Shown: positions 6,410 through 13,009 of the stretch, in pieces
Position numbering within the stretch: position 1 is the first letter of the stretch
Layout of the letters: each line of letters opens with the position of its first letter
Assembly (NCBI GenBank): GCA_964502465.1
Contig: CAZCWX010000365.1
Span: 1 to 14,996, forward strand
Length of the DNA stretch: 14,996 bases
Direction of reading: 5' to 3'
Origin: CAZCWX01 sp964502465
Lineage (GTDB): Bacteria; Desulfobacterota; Binatia; Bin18
Translations under genes and position numbers: made by a program
The notes under the pieces: model-generated
What the model was told of the DNA's origin: nothing
Seen by the model: only the letters and a program-made list of their open reading frames with translations
Databases searched by the model: none

Positions 6410-6569
6410 AGCTTTTAGCGGTTAGCGGTCAACTTTCAGCATATGGTGTACAGCATATAGCTTGCCCTCTCCATCCGCTCTGTAGCGCCTAATTTCCACC
6501 CTCCGCTCTATGCCATATGCAAAGGGAGTCCAAAACTGACCGCTGATAGTTGATTGCTGATAGCTGTTC
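6410..6569. repeat. Inverted heptamer-repeat element (AGCNNTC-like)
   Basis: The spacer between thiO and the CoA-transferase gene is flanked by two arrays of degenerate 7-nt units in opposite orientation. On the plus strand, 6410-6465 reads as eight in-phase heptamers, six beginning AGC (AGCTTTT, AGCGGTT, AGCGGTC, AACTTTC, AGCATAT and so on). On the minus strand, 6566-6535 reads AGCTATC, AGCAATC, AACTATC, AGCGGTC. The middle (about 6466-6534) is unrelated apart from a CATATGC that is inverted relative to the left array. The right array ends next to the thiO stop codon. There is no coding potential. It resembles the short tandemly repeated heptamers known from cyanobacteria, but its relation to those is unknown. 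Confidence 0.6.
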
Positions 6570-6570
6570 T

Positions 6571-7719
6571 TCAGTCAGCCTCATCCGGCGACTCGTCTGG
6601 CCCTGGCGGCGGCAGCGGCTCACGTGGCAAGCCAAACGGTTCGAGCGAGAGTGATGGTTGACCAGTGGTGATCAACTCACTGACCAGCTGTCCTGTGATC
6701 GGTGCCAAGACGATGCCATTGCGGTGATGCCCGGTCGCCAGAATCACATTCTCCAAACCAGACGCGCGACAGAGAATCGGCCTCCGCGTTGGCGAATATG
6801 GTCGCAAGCCCGCCCAAAAGCGGCTGAGCGGCGCCTTGCTGATTCCTGGAACCAGGGCCTCAGAGCGAGTAATAAACGTGTGGATAGCTTCTAACGTCAC
6901 GTCTTTATTGTGTCCCATAAACTCGACGGAAGAGCCAACAATTACCTCACCGTTTTTACGAGGGACTAAATAATGCTCCCCCCAGGAGATCACATGACGC
7001 AGTTGGGTTGTGCGAATGGCAATCATCTGCCCTTTGGCTGGCTCGACCGGGATAGTGAGACCAAATACCTCGCCAACCTGGCGTGACCAGGAGCCAGCGG
7101 CAATCACGACCGTACCGACGCTGATCCACTCATCGCCAATGCGTACCTCGCTGACTTTTCCGTTGCTGAGGCGTGCCTCGTTCACGGTCGTGCCAGTGTG
7201 TACGATAACGCCACGCTGCGCTGCTGCCTGTGCCCAGGCCTCAGCCAGCTTGCCGTTGTGCAGGTGATGGTCGCCAGAGAAATGCACAGCGCCGCGCACA
7301 TCGGCGGTGAGCGCTGGTTCAAGGCGCTGGACTTCATCTGCCGAGAGCCAGGTCGCAGGATGCCCTTGTTCTTGGCGCAGCTCGTACAGCTTACGGTATT
7401 TCTTTTCATCCTCATCAGTACGAATGAGATCCAGTACGCCAACGGTTTGATACTCGAGATCAATCCCCGTTCGTTCCTCTAACTCACGGATCAACGCTGG
7501 ATACAGTTCCTGGCTGGCGCGTTTGAGTTGGTACATCGGACCACGCTTGGACCGTCCACTGGCCACCGCGAGCAGGCCGGCGGCTGCGGCTGAGGCTTCC
7601 TGTCCAGGCTGGTTCTTTTCTACTAAAAGAGTTTGTTGCTGTTTTGCAGCGAGAGCGTAGGCAATAGCTGAGCCAATCACTCCGCCGCCGATGACGACGA
7701 CATCGACTGTTTTTGTCAT
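6571..7719 (-). CDS. thiO: FAD-dependent glycine oxidase (ThiO type)
   Basis: A 382-aa flavoenzyme of the DAO family. ThiO oxidises glycine to iminoglycine (dehydroglycine) for the thiazole half of thiamine. The FAD Rossmann motif is VVVIGGGVIGSAIAYALA (7-24) with acidic Glu34 closing the ADP-ribose site. EASAAAAGLLA (41-51) is the second flavin segment typical of ThiO. Tyr250, Arg306 (GLRPYSPTRRP) and Arg333 (TGHHRNGIVLAPITG) sit four residues after the substrate residues Tyr246, Arg302 and Arg329 of Bacillus subtilis glycine oxidase. That constant offset supports ThiO over other amino-acid oxidases. The proline- and acid-rich tail (365-382) is an unusual extension. No strong ribosome-binding site precedes the ATG at 7719. 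No other thiamine gene and no TPP riboswitch were seen nearby, so a more general amine or amino-acid oxidase remains possible. Confidence 0.85.
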   Translation of the reverse strand: MTKTVDVVVIGGGVIGSAIAYALAAKQQQTLLVEKNQPGQEASAAAAGLLAVASGRSKRGPMYQLKRASQELYPALIRELEERTGIDLEYQTVGVLDLIRTDEDEKKYRKLYELRQEQGHPATWLSADEVQRLEPALTADVRGAVHFSGDHHLHNGKLAEAWAQAAAQRGVIVHTGTTVNEARLSNGKVSEVRIGDEWISVGTVVIAAGSWSRQVGEVFGLTIPVEPAKGQMIAIRTTQLRHVISWGEHYLVPRKNGEVIVGSSVEFMGHNKDVTLEAIHTFITRSEALVPGISKAPLSRFWAGLRPYSPTRRPILCRASGLENVILATGHHRNGIVLAPITGQLVSELITTGQPSLSLEPFGLPREPLPPPGPDESPDEAD

Positions 7720-7804
7720 GGTTCGCTATTGTAGCGAGGGCGTAAGGAAAGAAAAGGGGAAAAGGTGCCGAGCCACATCGAGGCACGTGACATCGGCACA
7801 ACCG

Positions 7805-7830
7805 TAGCCTGGGTGAAGCGAAACGAAATC
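7805..7830 (+). repeat. Dispersed 26-nt repeat, copy 1
   Basis: Starts TAGCCTGGGTGAAGCG and matches the copy at 12780-12805 at 21 of 26 positions in the same orientation. The four-letter pattern TAGCC followed by TGRAGCGAARC resembles a palindromic intergenic repeat seen in many bacterial genomes. It lies in the 214-bp spacer between hemQ and thiO. Confidence 0.6.
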
Positions 7831-7836
7831 TGATCA

Positions 7837-7866
7837 GAGACAGAGAAGCGAGATAGAGATAGAGAG
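7837..7866 (+). repeat. Hexamer-like microsatellite (GAGATA), copy 1
   Basis: A purine-rich tract built on GAGATA/GAGACA units in the hemQ-thiO spacer. GAGACAGAG (7837-7845) is also the perfect reverse complement of CTCTGTCTC at 7879-7887, giving a possible 9-bp stem with a 33-nt loop. The same hexamer on the opposite strand forms the longer array at 12932-12989. Confidence 0.65.
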
Positions 7867-7933
7867 GGGTAAAGCTGACTCTGTCTCCTAGAGCGCCAAG
7901 GGTGAAGGTGCTGTCTGGGTAGAAGGTACAGTG

Positions 7934-8815
7934 CTATGAGAGTGGAGTGAAGGTGGGGATCTGGACACTCAAAAAGATCCCAAGCTCTGCAGCTGCGAAG
8001 TGTAGCCCAACATAAAAGGTACCAAAAAGACCATACACCGCGCTGGCCTCGTCGAAGCGCATCTCATACACCAACTTTTTGAAGACCAGCGGATCGTCGG
8101 CAAAGAGATCAACTCCCCATTCCCAGTCGTCGAAGCCGATGGACCCAGAAATGATCTGTGTGACTTGGCCAGTATACCGCCGGCCAATCTGCCCATGTTC
8201 ACTCATCATTTTTTGCCGTTCAGTAAGAGGAACCTGATACCAGTTCTTGATCTCCCCGCGTTTCTTGTCCATCGGATAAAAACAGAGATACCGCCGAGAA
8301 GGAATTTTCGGCCAGAGCCGGGCAGCCATGACTTGGCGCTGTCGTAACAAGTCGGCCTCCACCGCCTGCCCCCATTCGCTGGTGCCAGGTTGGATGCCTT
8401 TTTCTTGCAAGCCGGCATATAAACGAACCGTTGCCTCGTACAGGCCTAGTTCGACGACTGACAGATACGAAGTCGTCGGCTCCAAAAAGTCGGCGAGGTG
8501 CAAGGTGGCAAAACGTAACTCTGCGGCGTTGAGGTCATCAAATGAACGGCGGAAATGAAGGACCATGAGATCACCCTTGTGACCAAGGAGGGAAAATACG
8601 GCGGTTTGTCCCATGCTGTCTTGCTCCATTTCTGCCAGTGCCGCCGTTGCCTCCTCTATCGTTGCCTGCCGCTCAGCGCTGGACAGCGCTTTCCAGGCGG
8701 ACCAGCGTATACGAAACATTTGATGCAGGATGCTTGAGCCCTCCAAGGTCAAGGGGACAGGAGGAAAAGTGCTGGTATGCCTGTATTGTTGCTCAACGCA
8801 TTTCTCTTCTTTCAT
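7934..8815 (-). CDS. hemQ: Coproheme decarboxylase HemQ/ChdC (chlorite dismutase superfamily)
   Basis: A 293-aa protein that should perform the last step of the coproporphyrin-dependent heme pathway, the peroxide-driven decarboxylation of coproheme to heme b. ATG 8815 was chosen because AAGGA (8829-8825) lies 9 nt upstream; a TTG at 8824 is too close to it. Tyr180 in FYPMDKKR, proximal His207 in EHGQIGR and Gln220 have the same spacing as Tyr145, His172 and Gln185 of Staphylococcus aureus HemQ. The Gln, where true chlorite dismutases have the distal Arg, argues for HemQ. GSIGFDDWEWGVDLFADDP is the usual later signature. The first 20-25 residues are a family-atypical extension. The gene follows the PAS gene by 48 nt and is probably cotranscribed with it and norZ, linking heme supply to a heme-requiring NO reductase (inference). 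Confidence 0.9.
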   Translation of the reverse strand: MKEEKCVEQQYRHTSTFPPVPLTLEGSSILHQMFRIRWSAWKALSSAERQATIEEATAALAEMEQDSMGQTAVFSLLGHKGDLMVLHFRRSFDDLNAAELRFATLHLADFLEPTTSYLSVVELGLYEATVRLYAGLQEKGIQPGTSEWGQAVEADLLRQRQVMAARLWPKIPSRRYLCFYPMDKKRGEIKNWYQVPLTERQKMMSEHGQIGRRYTGQVTQIISGSIGFDDWEWGVDLFADDPLVFKKLVYEMRFDEASAVYGLFGTFYVGLHFAAAELGIFLSVQIPTFTPLS

Positions 8816-8824
8816 AGAAGACAA

Positions 8825-8829
8825 TCCTT
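8825..8829 (-). promoter_or_regulatory. Ribosome-binding site deciding the hemQ start
   Basis: AAGGA on the minus strand, 9 nt before ATG 8815 and directly abutting the in-frame TTG at 8824, which is therefore unlikely to be used. Confidence 0.65.
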
Positions 8830-8863
8830 TTCTTTTACATTATTATGGGGGGCCGCTGTGCTT

Positions 8864-9298
8864 CTACTGTTTCGCCTCTAACGCAGTGAGCCGCTCCTTT
8901 AACGCCTTCTCCTGTTGCCAGCGCTCCGTGACGTCGCGAATAATTGCTGCGGTTCCCGTAGGAGTTCCTGTTTCATCACGTAACAACACGATGGTGAATT
9001 CCAAAGAGATGCGTGTGCCATCTTTTCGTATCCCTGGTACTGCCAGCAGCTCGCGACCGTAGCGTGTGACCCCAGTTTCCATGACTTTATGGTACCCCTC
9101 CCAGTGCCTCCCGCGCAGACGTTCGGGAATGAGCAGATCTAATGACTTTCCCACGGCTTCCTCGGCAGGATAGCCGAACATCATCTCAGCTCCAATGTTC
9201 CAGAGTCGAATGAGACCTTCTCGGTCGGCAACAATGATTGCGTCCTGGGCGTTTTCAATAATCTGTTGATAGACCCGTTCGTCCATAAACGTTTGCAT
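8864..9298 (-). CDS. Stand-alone PAS/PAC domain protein
   Basis: A 144-aa protein that is one PAS domain with its PAC segment. The start ATG has GGAG eight nt upstream. The PAS core begins YQQIIENAQDAIIVADREGLIRLWN (10-34) and includes FGYPAEEAVGKSLDLLIPE (41-59). The PAC motif is RKDGTRISLEFTI with GTAAIIRDVTER (115-126). A short C-terminal helix (127-144) looks like the usual linker to an output domain, but the gene stops there and no kinase, GGDEF or HTH remnant follows. His65 lies in the helical region where FixL-type PAS domains have their heme-binding histidine, although the spacing to the next conserved Tyr is one residue longer. It sits between norZ (115-nt gap) and hemQ (48-nt gap). 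A redox, NO or O2 sensing role acting through a partner protein is inferred only. Confidence 0.85.
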   Translation of the reverse strand: MQTFMDERVYQQIIENAQDAIIVADREGLIRLWNIGAEMMFGYPAEEAVGKSLDLLIPERLRGRHWEGYHKVMETGVTRYGRELLAVPGIRKDGTRISLEFTIVLLRDETGTPTGTAAIIRDVTERWQQEKALKERLTALEAKQ

Positions 9299-9413
9299 AT
9301 CAATTGCTCCTGAAAACTGCTCTCAGGTTTCTCAGTTTGGATTTTTTTGTATCTTGTTTCTCTTTGAGAACAAAGGCCGGTGAGTTCCTTAACGAAAAAA
9401 AGCAAAGGTAGGC

Positions 9414-11714
9414 TCATCTCCCGACCTGGGGTGAAGGTCTGTAAACGGGTAATTGTAATGGTTCAGGTTCGTCGGTGAGCGACCAGCCTGTCTTCAGACC
9501 CCAGACAAACCAGCCCAGAGCCAGCACACCAGCGGCAAAGATAGTGTCGCCAATCACCCGGAGCCACCGTAACGTATGCATCACATCAGTCTGGAGAAAC
9601 TCCGCTGAGCGGGCGTACCAGAGACCGTGCTCCACACTGGCCCAGGTTTGCAACAAGCCCACGGGAAGCAGGCTGAGCAACACCATCAATGCGAGCCCGA
9701 GGTTAATAGCCCAAAAGGCAAAGCTCACGAATCCAGTCTTCCACACACGGTGAGCAGCCAAGCCCTTGAGGCAGAAGAGCATCAAGCCAATACCAAGCAT
9801 ACCGTACACCCCGAACAGGGCGGTGTGGGCATGTACCGGCGTGGTGTTGAGACCCTGCATGTAGTACAGCGCGATCGGTGGGTTAATGAGAAAACCGAAC
9901 AAACCGGCACCTACGAGGTTCCAAAACCCGACAGCGACAAAGAAGTAAATAGGCCATTTGTAGGCCTCCACCCAGGGCCGGGCGTGGCTCAGGGTGAGGT
10001 TGCCGTAGGCTTCGAAGCCGATCAACACCAGCGGGACAACCTCCAGTGCGCTGAAAGTTGCGCCGAGTGCGAGAATAGCTGTAGGCGTACCGGCGAAGTA
10101 AAGATGATGAAACGTGCCAATAATCCCGCCTGAAAGGAAAATAGTGGTGGAGAAAAGGACTGCACGCGTGGCGGTGGTCGTTCGCAACAACTCCATACGG
10201 GTGAACAGAAAAGCAATCACCACGGTGGCAAAGACCTCGAAAAAGCCTTCGACCCACAGATGCACGACCCACCAGCGCCAATACTCAACGATGGCGAGAT
10301 TAGTCTGCCGCCCCCACATCAGCCCTGCGCCGTAGAAGAGTGGAATGGCAACCGAGGCGATGAAGAAGAGCACCAACAAATGCCGCTCCTCACGAGCCTT
10401 GCGTAGCGCCGGCCGCATTGCTCGGTCCATCAAGAACAACCACAGGAAGAGACCGATAAACAAAAAGAGCTGCCAGAAGCGGCCCAGATCGACATACTCA
10501 TAGCCTTGATGCCCGAACCAGAAGTTTGCCTCCAGACCGAGTCGTTGTTGGACGGCGAACCACTGGCCGGCCATTGAGCCAACGACAATAATCAGTAAAC
10601 AAACAAATAAAAAGTTGACACCGAGTCGTTGAGCGGGAGGCTCGACGCCAGAGACGGCGGGCGCAACGAAGAGACCAGTAGCCAACCAGGCGGTCGCGAT
10701 CCAGAAAATACCAAGTTGCGTATGCCAGGTCCGTGTGACGGAATAGGGGAGCCATTCGGCAAGAGGAAAGCCGTAAAACCTTGAGCCTTCCACACCATAG
10801 TGTGCTGTCACAGCGCCAAGACCGACCTGAGCAACGATGAGCGCCATGACAACCCAGAAATACTTGAGGGTCGCCTGCATAGACGGTGTGGGTGTGAGCC
10901 CGAGCAGCGGATCGCTTTCTGGAATCTCCTGGTGTTCATCGGCTTCTTGGTGTTTCTGGACAGCGAAATACCAGGCGAGGGCACCAATACCGGCTAGCAG
11001 CATAACAAAACTGATCACCGACCAGATGACGATTGAGCCGGTTGGCACATTATCGATCAAGGCGTCCGGAGGCCAGTTGTTAGTGTAGGTGATAGTACTG
11101 CCAGGACGATTGGTGGCACAGGCCCATGCTGTCCAAAAGAAAAAAGCGTTCAGTGTCTGCTGCCTTGGAGGGTCTTTGATGGTGTTGGCAGGGATCGCGT
11201 ACGCATTGCGGAGTTCGTCCAGTGTTGGATCATTGCCGAATAAGGCCGCATAATGGGTACCGACAGCAGCGATTGCTTCGGCTCGCACTGGGGAAACAAC
11301 AAGGTTCCCAGTTTCGGGTTGATACGTATTGGTCCGGACTTCGTGTGTGAGCCTGGCGCGTAGCCCTGCCTGAGTCGTTGCGTCGAGCTGCTCGTATGCT
11401 GTTCCCTGTTCGTCTTGAGCCCAACGATCGAGGAGCCACGTCACCTCCCGATGTAGCCAATCAGCTGACCAGTCTGGGGCAACATACGCACCATGGCCCC
11501 AAATACTCCCCAGCTGTTGGCCGCCCATTGATTGCCAAACATTCTGACCATCTTTAATGTCCTGGCCAGTAAAAAGCACAGTCCCATTCGTAGTGAGTAC
11601 CTGCGCTGGTATTGGCGGAGCTTGGCGATAGATCTCTCCTCCGTAATACCCGAGGACGGCAAATGAAAGAACGATAACCACGGTCAAACTCAACCAAAGT
11701 TTCGTGTAACGCAT
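9414..11714 (-). CDS. norZ: Quinol-dependent nitric oxide reductase (qNOR)
   Basis: A 766-aa single-subunit NO reductase of the heme-copper oxidase superfamily that uses membrane quinol to reduce 2 NO to N2O. ATG 11714 has AAGGAGG 8 nt upstream; the longer open frame upstream is not supported. After one N-terminal helix (6-24) comes a periplasmic cytochrome c-like domain (about 30-220) without a CXXCH heme motif, as expected for qNOR. About 12-13 helices follow. The FeB ligands His485, Glu489 (HLWVEG), His536 and His537 (FHHLYF) are all present. His305, Glu309, Phe313 and Asp723 have the same 23-residue offset from the Geobacillus stearothermophilus quinol-site residues 328, 332, 336 and 746. 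His628 and His630 (VHAHTALFG) are candidate heme axial ligands. It lies 110 nt downstream of the UPF0016 gene and is followed by the PAS and hemQ genes. Confidence 0.96.
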   Translation of the reverse strand: MRYTKLWLSLTVVIVLSFAVLGYYGGEIYRQAPPIPAQVLTTNGTVLFTGQDIKDGQNVWQSMGGQQLGSIWGHGAYVAPDWSADWLHREVTWLLDRWAQDEQGTAYEQLDATTQAGLRARLTHEVRTNTYQPETGNLVVSPVRAEAIAAVGTHYAALFGNDPTLDELRNAYAIPANTIKDPPRQQTLNAFFFWTAWACATNRPGSTITYTNNWPPDALIDNVPTGSIVIWSVISFVMLLAGIGALAWYFAVQKHQEADEHQEIPESDPLLGLTPTPSMQATLKYFWVVMALIVAQVGLGAVTAHYGVEGSRFYGFPLAEWLPYSVTRTWHTQLGIFWIATAWLATGLFVAPAVSGVEPPAQRLGVNFLFVCLLIIVVGSMAGQWFAVQQRLGLEANFWFGHQGYEYVDLGRFWQLFLFIGLFLWLFLMDRAMRPALRKAREERHLLVLFFIASVAIPLFYGAGLMWGRQTNLAIVEYWRWWVVHLWVEGFFEVFATVVIAFLFTRMELLRTTTATRAVLFSTTIFLSGGIIGTFHHLYFAGTPTAILALGATFSALEVVPLVLIGFEAYGNLTLSHARPWVEAYKWPIYFFVAVGFWNLVGAGLFGFLINPPIALYYMQGLNTTPVHAHTALFGVYGMLGIGLMLFCLKGLAAHRVWKTGFVSFAFWAINLGLALMVLLSLLPVGLLQTWASVEHGLWYARSAEFLQTDVMHTLRWLRVIGDTIFAAGVLALGWFVWGLKTGWSLTDEPEPLQLPVYRPSPQVGR

Positions 11715-11722
11715 CACCACAC

Positions 11723-11729
11723 CCTCCTT
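11723..11729 (-). promoter_or_regulatory. Strong ribosome-binding site of norZ
   Basis: AAGGAGG on the minus strand, 8 nt before ATG 11714. It rules out the much longer open frame that begins near 11957 inside the UPF0016 gene. Confidence 0.8.
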
Positions 11730-11824
11730 GCCGTTTTTTTGAGGCTGAAAAGGCCTTTTTCGTCCTTTGATGAAGAAAAAAACTATCTTCTTTGGGAAAG
11801 TGGTGTACCGGCGAGATGGCCCCC

Positions 11825-12097
11825 TCATGCATGTGCATCGATCAGCATCCAGATGCCGATGACAATAAATCCGACACCTGCGGCTACCTTCAGAGCAGTA
11901 GGCGATACAAACCGCGCAATTTGCTGACCAAACAAGACGGCCAACAAACTCGTGCACACCAAGGCGGCTGAAGAGGCCACAAACACTCCTAACCGGCTCA
12001 GGTTCCGGTCGGTGGCGAAGAGCAGGGTGGCTACTTGGGTTTTATCTCCAAGTTCGGCGATAAATACACTGAGAAAGACAACCAGCAGGCCTTTCAT
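11825..12097 (-). CDS. Half-size UPF0016/GDT1-family cation (Mn/Ca) transporter
   Basis: A 90-aa membrane protein starting at ATG 12097, with AAGGAGA 9 nt upstream. It contains one copy of the family signature E-x-G-D-K-T (ELGDKT, 15-20) in the first helix and three hydrophobic helices (about 3-22, 36-57 and 68-87). Common UPF0016 members (GDT1, TMEM165, bacterial MneA/Mnx manganese exporters) have two such halves in about 190-230 residues, so this is a single-repeat form that would have to pair with itself or a partner. The sequence ends cleanly (MLIDAHA) with no frameshifted second half downstream. It is transcribed toward norZ, 110 nt away, and is divergent from the PRiA4-like gene. Cation specificity, probably Mn2+, is inferred from the family. 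Confidence 0.85.
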   Translation of the reverse strand: MKGLLVVFLSVFIAELGDKTQVATLLFATDRNLSRLGVFVASSAALVCTSLLAVLFGQQIARFVSPTALKVAAGVGFIVIGIWMLIDAHA

Positions 12098-12173
12098 CGA
12101 GCACTTCTCCTTGTTGTTGCTTTTCCTCTGCTGACTATTATATGCCATTCAATAAAGCGAAGTCAGGCGGGAG

Positions 12174-12180
12174 AAAGGAG
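12174..12180 (+). promoter_or_regulatory. Ribosome-binding site fixing the PRiA4-like start
   Basis: AAAGGAG six nt before ATG 12187. It favours this start over the in-frame ATG at 12142, which lies in the divergent promoter region and lacks a ribosome-binding site. Confidence 0.75.
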
Positions 12181-12186
12181 CAAACG

Positions 12187-12762
12187 ATGCCTGCCAGAAA
12201 ACCACCGAACAAAACAGAAATTTATCAACTCAAAATCACCCTGAGAGGGAGCAGGCCGCCAATCTGGCGGCGGGTGCAGGTGCGGAGCAATATCAATCTG
12301 GCTACGCTTCACTGGATTATTCAGGAGGCCATGGGCTGGACGGATTCTCACCTGCACCAGTTCAGACTGGGGGAGACTTACTATGGAGTGCCGGACCAAG
12401 ACGACTTTGGCTTTTCCGAGACGGAAGACGAGAAGACCGCGAAACTCAACCAACTGGTCTTCAGGCCAAAGGCAAAATTCATCTACGAGTACGATTTTGG
12501 TGATAGTTGGGAACATGAGGTACTGCTCGAAAAAATTCTGCCACCTGATCCAGAGGTGCGCTATCCTGTGTGTATTACTGGGAAGCGAGCCTGTCCACCT
12601 GAGGATTGTGGTGGAGTCTGGGGGTATGGCGATTTCTTAGCAGCCATTCAGAACCCAGACCATCCCGAGCATGAGGAGTTGTTGGAATGGATAGGAGGCA
12701 GTTTCGACCCAGAGGCGTTTGATGTGGAGGACGTCAATCGGGCGTTGAAGCGGATTGGGTGA
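12187..12762 (+). CDS. Plasmid pRiA4b ORF-3-like protein (PRiA4_ORF3 family)
   Basis: A 191-aa cytosolic protein of the PRiA4_ORF3 family (PF07929), named after a gene on an Agrobacterium plasmid and also found as a passenger of some insertion sequences. Its biochemical function is not established. Family motifs in order are YQLKITLRGSRPPIWRRV (13-30), the segment LHWIIQEAMGWTDSHLHQF (43-61), YEYDFGDSWEHEV (about 99-111) and CPPEDCGGVWGY (138-149). The conserved Cys, Asp and His residues might bind a metal; this is inference. The family is often linked to mobile elements, but no transposase or terminal repeats flank it here. The gene stands alone, divergent from the UPF0016 gene. Confidence 0.92.
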   Translation: MPARKPPNKTEIYQLKITLRGSRPPIWRRVQVRSNINLATLHWIIQEAMGWTDSHLHQFRLGETYYGVPDQDDFGFSETEDEKTAKLNQLVFRPKAKFIYEYDFGDSWEHEVLLEKILPPDPEVRYPVCITGKRACPPEDCGGVWGYGDFLAAIQNPDHPEHEELLEWIGGSFDPEAFDVEDVNRALKRIG

Positions 12763-12779
12763 GACGCAATATGAAAGAG

Positions 12780-12805
12780 TAGCCTGAATGGAGCGAAGCA
12801 AAATC
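12780..12805 (+). repeat. Dispersed 26-nt repeat, copy 2
   Basis: Starts TAGCCTGAATGGAGCG and matches the copy at 7805-7830 at 21 of 26 positions. Here CTGAAT and ATCCAG at its edges could pair as a degraded hairpin. It lies in the convergent spacer after the PRiA4-like gene. Confidence 0.6.
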
Positions 12806-12845
12806 CAGCGGTGTCAGCAGAACCCTTCACCCCCTCACCCTGTCC

Positions 12846-12864
12846 CTTTCCCACGAGGGGAAAG
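12846..12864. repeat. Short perfect inverted repeat
   Basis: CTTTCCC (12846-12852) and GGGAAAG (12858-12864) form a 7-bp hairpin with a 5-nt loop, preceded by CCCCTCACCCTGTCC. It lies in the convergent spacer. It lacks a U-run, so it is more likely a dispersed repeat than an intrinsic terminator. Confidence 0.5.
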
Positions 12865-12931
12865 AGAACCCATGGCCGAGGTGCAGGAAAATTGGTTGAA
12901 GTTGGAACTGGTGGAAACCGCTCCGCTCCTC

Positions 12932-12989
12932 TCTGTCTCCGTCTCTATTTCTATCTCTATCTCTGTCTCTATCTCTATCTCTGTCTCTC
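12932..12989 (+). repeat. Hexanucleotide microsatellite (TCTATC/TCTGTC), copy 2
   Basis: Nine consecutive 6-nt units and a partial tenth: TCTGTC, TCCGTC, TCTATT, TCTATC, TCTATC, TCTGTC, TCTATC, TCTATC, TCTGTC. It ends 20 bp before the stop codon of the minus-strand SDR gene. A plus-strand open frame across it reads as Ser-Ile/Val repeats and is not considered a gene. The array should be prone to slippage. Confidence 0.92.
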
Positions 12990-13009
12990 ATTCCCAGATT
13001 TGGTCTGAT

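Noticed and set aside
7720..7933. TPP riboswitch upstream of thiO
   Set aside because: No THI-box consensus (such as CTGAGA with its partner helices) was found on the minus strand. Only repeats and a 7-bp inverted repeat (7765-7771/7793-7799) are present.
7934..8815. Chlorite dismutase instead of HemQ
   Set aside because: The distal position carries Gln220, not the Arg of functional chlorite dismutases, and Tyr180 of coproheme decarboxylases is present.
9414..11714. Could the qNOR-like protein be a nitric oxide dismutase (NOD) as in Methylomirabilis?
   Set aside because: The FeB ligands His485, Glu489, His536 and His537 are intact and the quinol-site residues His305, Glu309, Phe313 and Asp723 are all present. 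NOD proteins are reported to have substitutions at these sites.
11715..11824. FNR/DNR-type operator upstream of norZ
   Set aside because: A TTGAT half-site is visible (TTGATGAAG on the plus strand) but the matching ATCAA half is absent at the right spacing.
12187..12762. PRiA4-like gene as cargo of an insertion sequence
   Set aside because: No transposase fragment, terminal inverted repeats or target-site duplication was seen around it.
12932..12989. CRISPR-like repeat array
   Set aside because: The units are 6 nt with no spacers, so this is a microsatellite. No other array of repeats with unique spacers occurs in the window.
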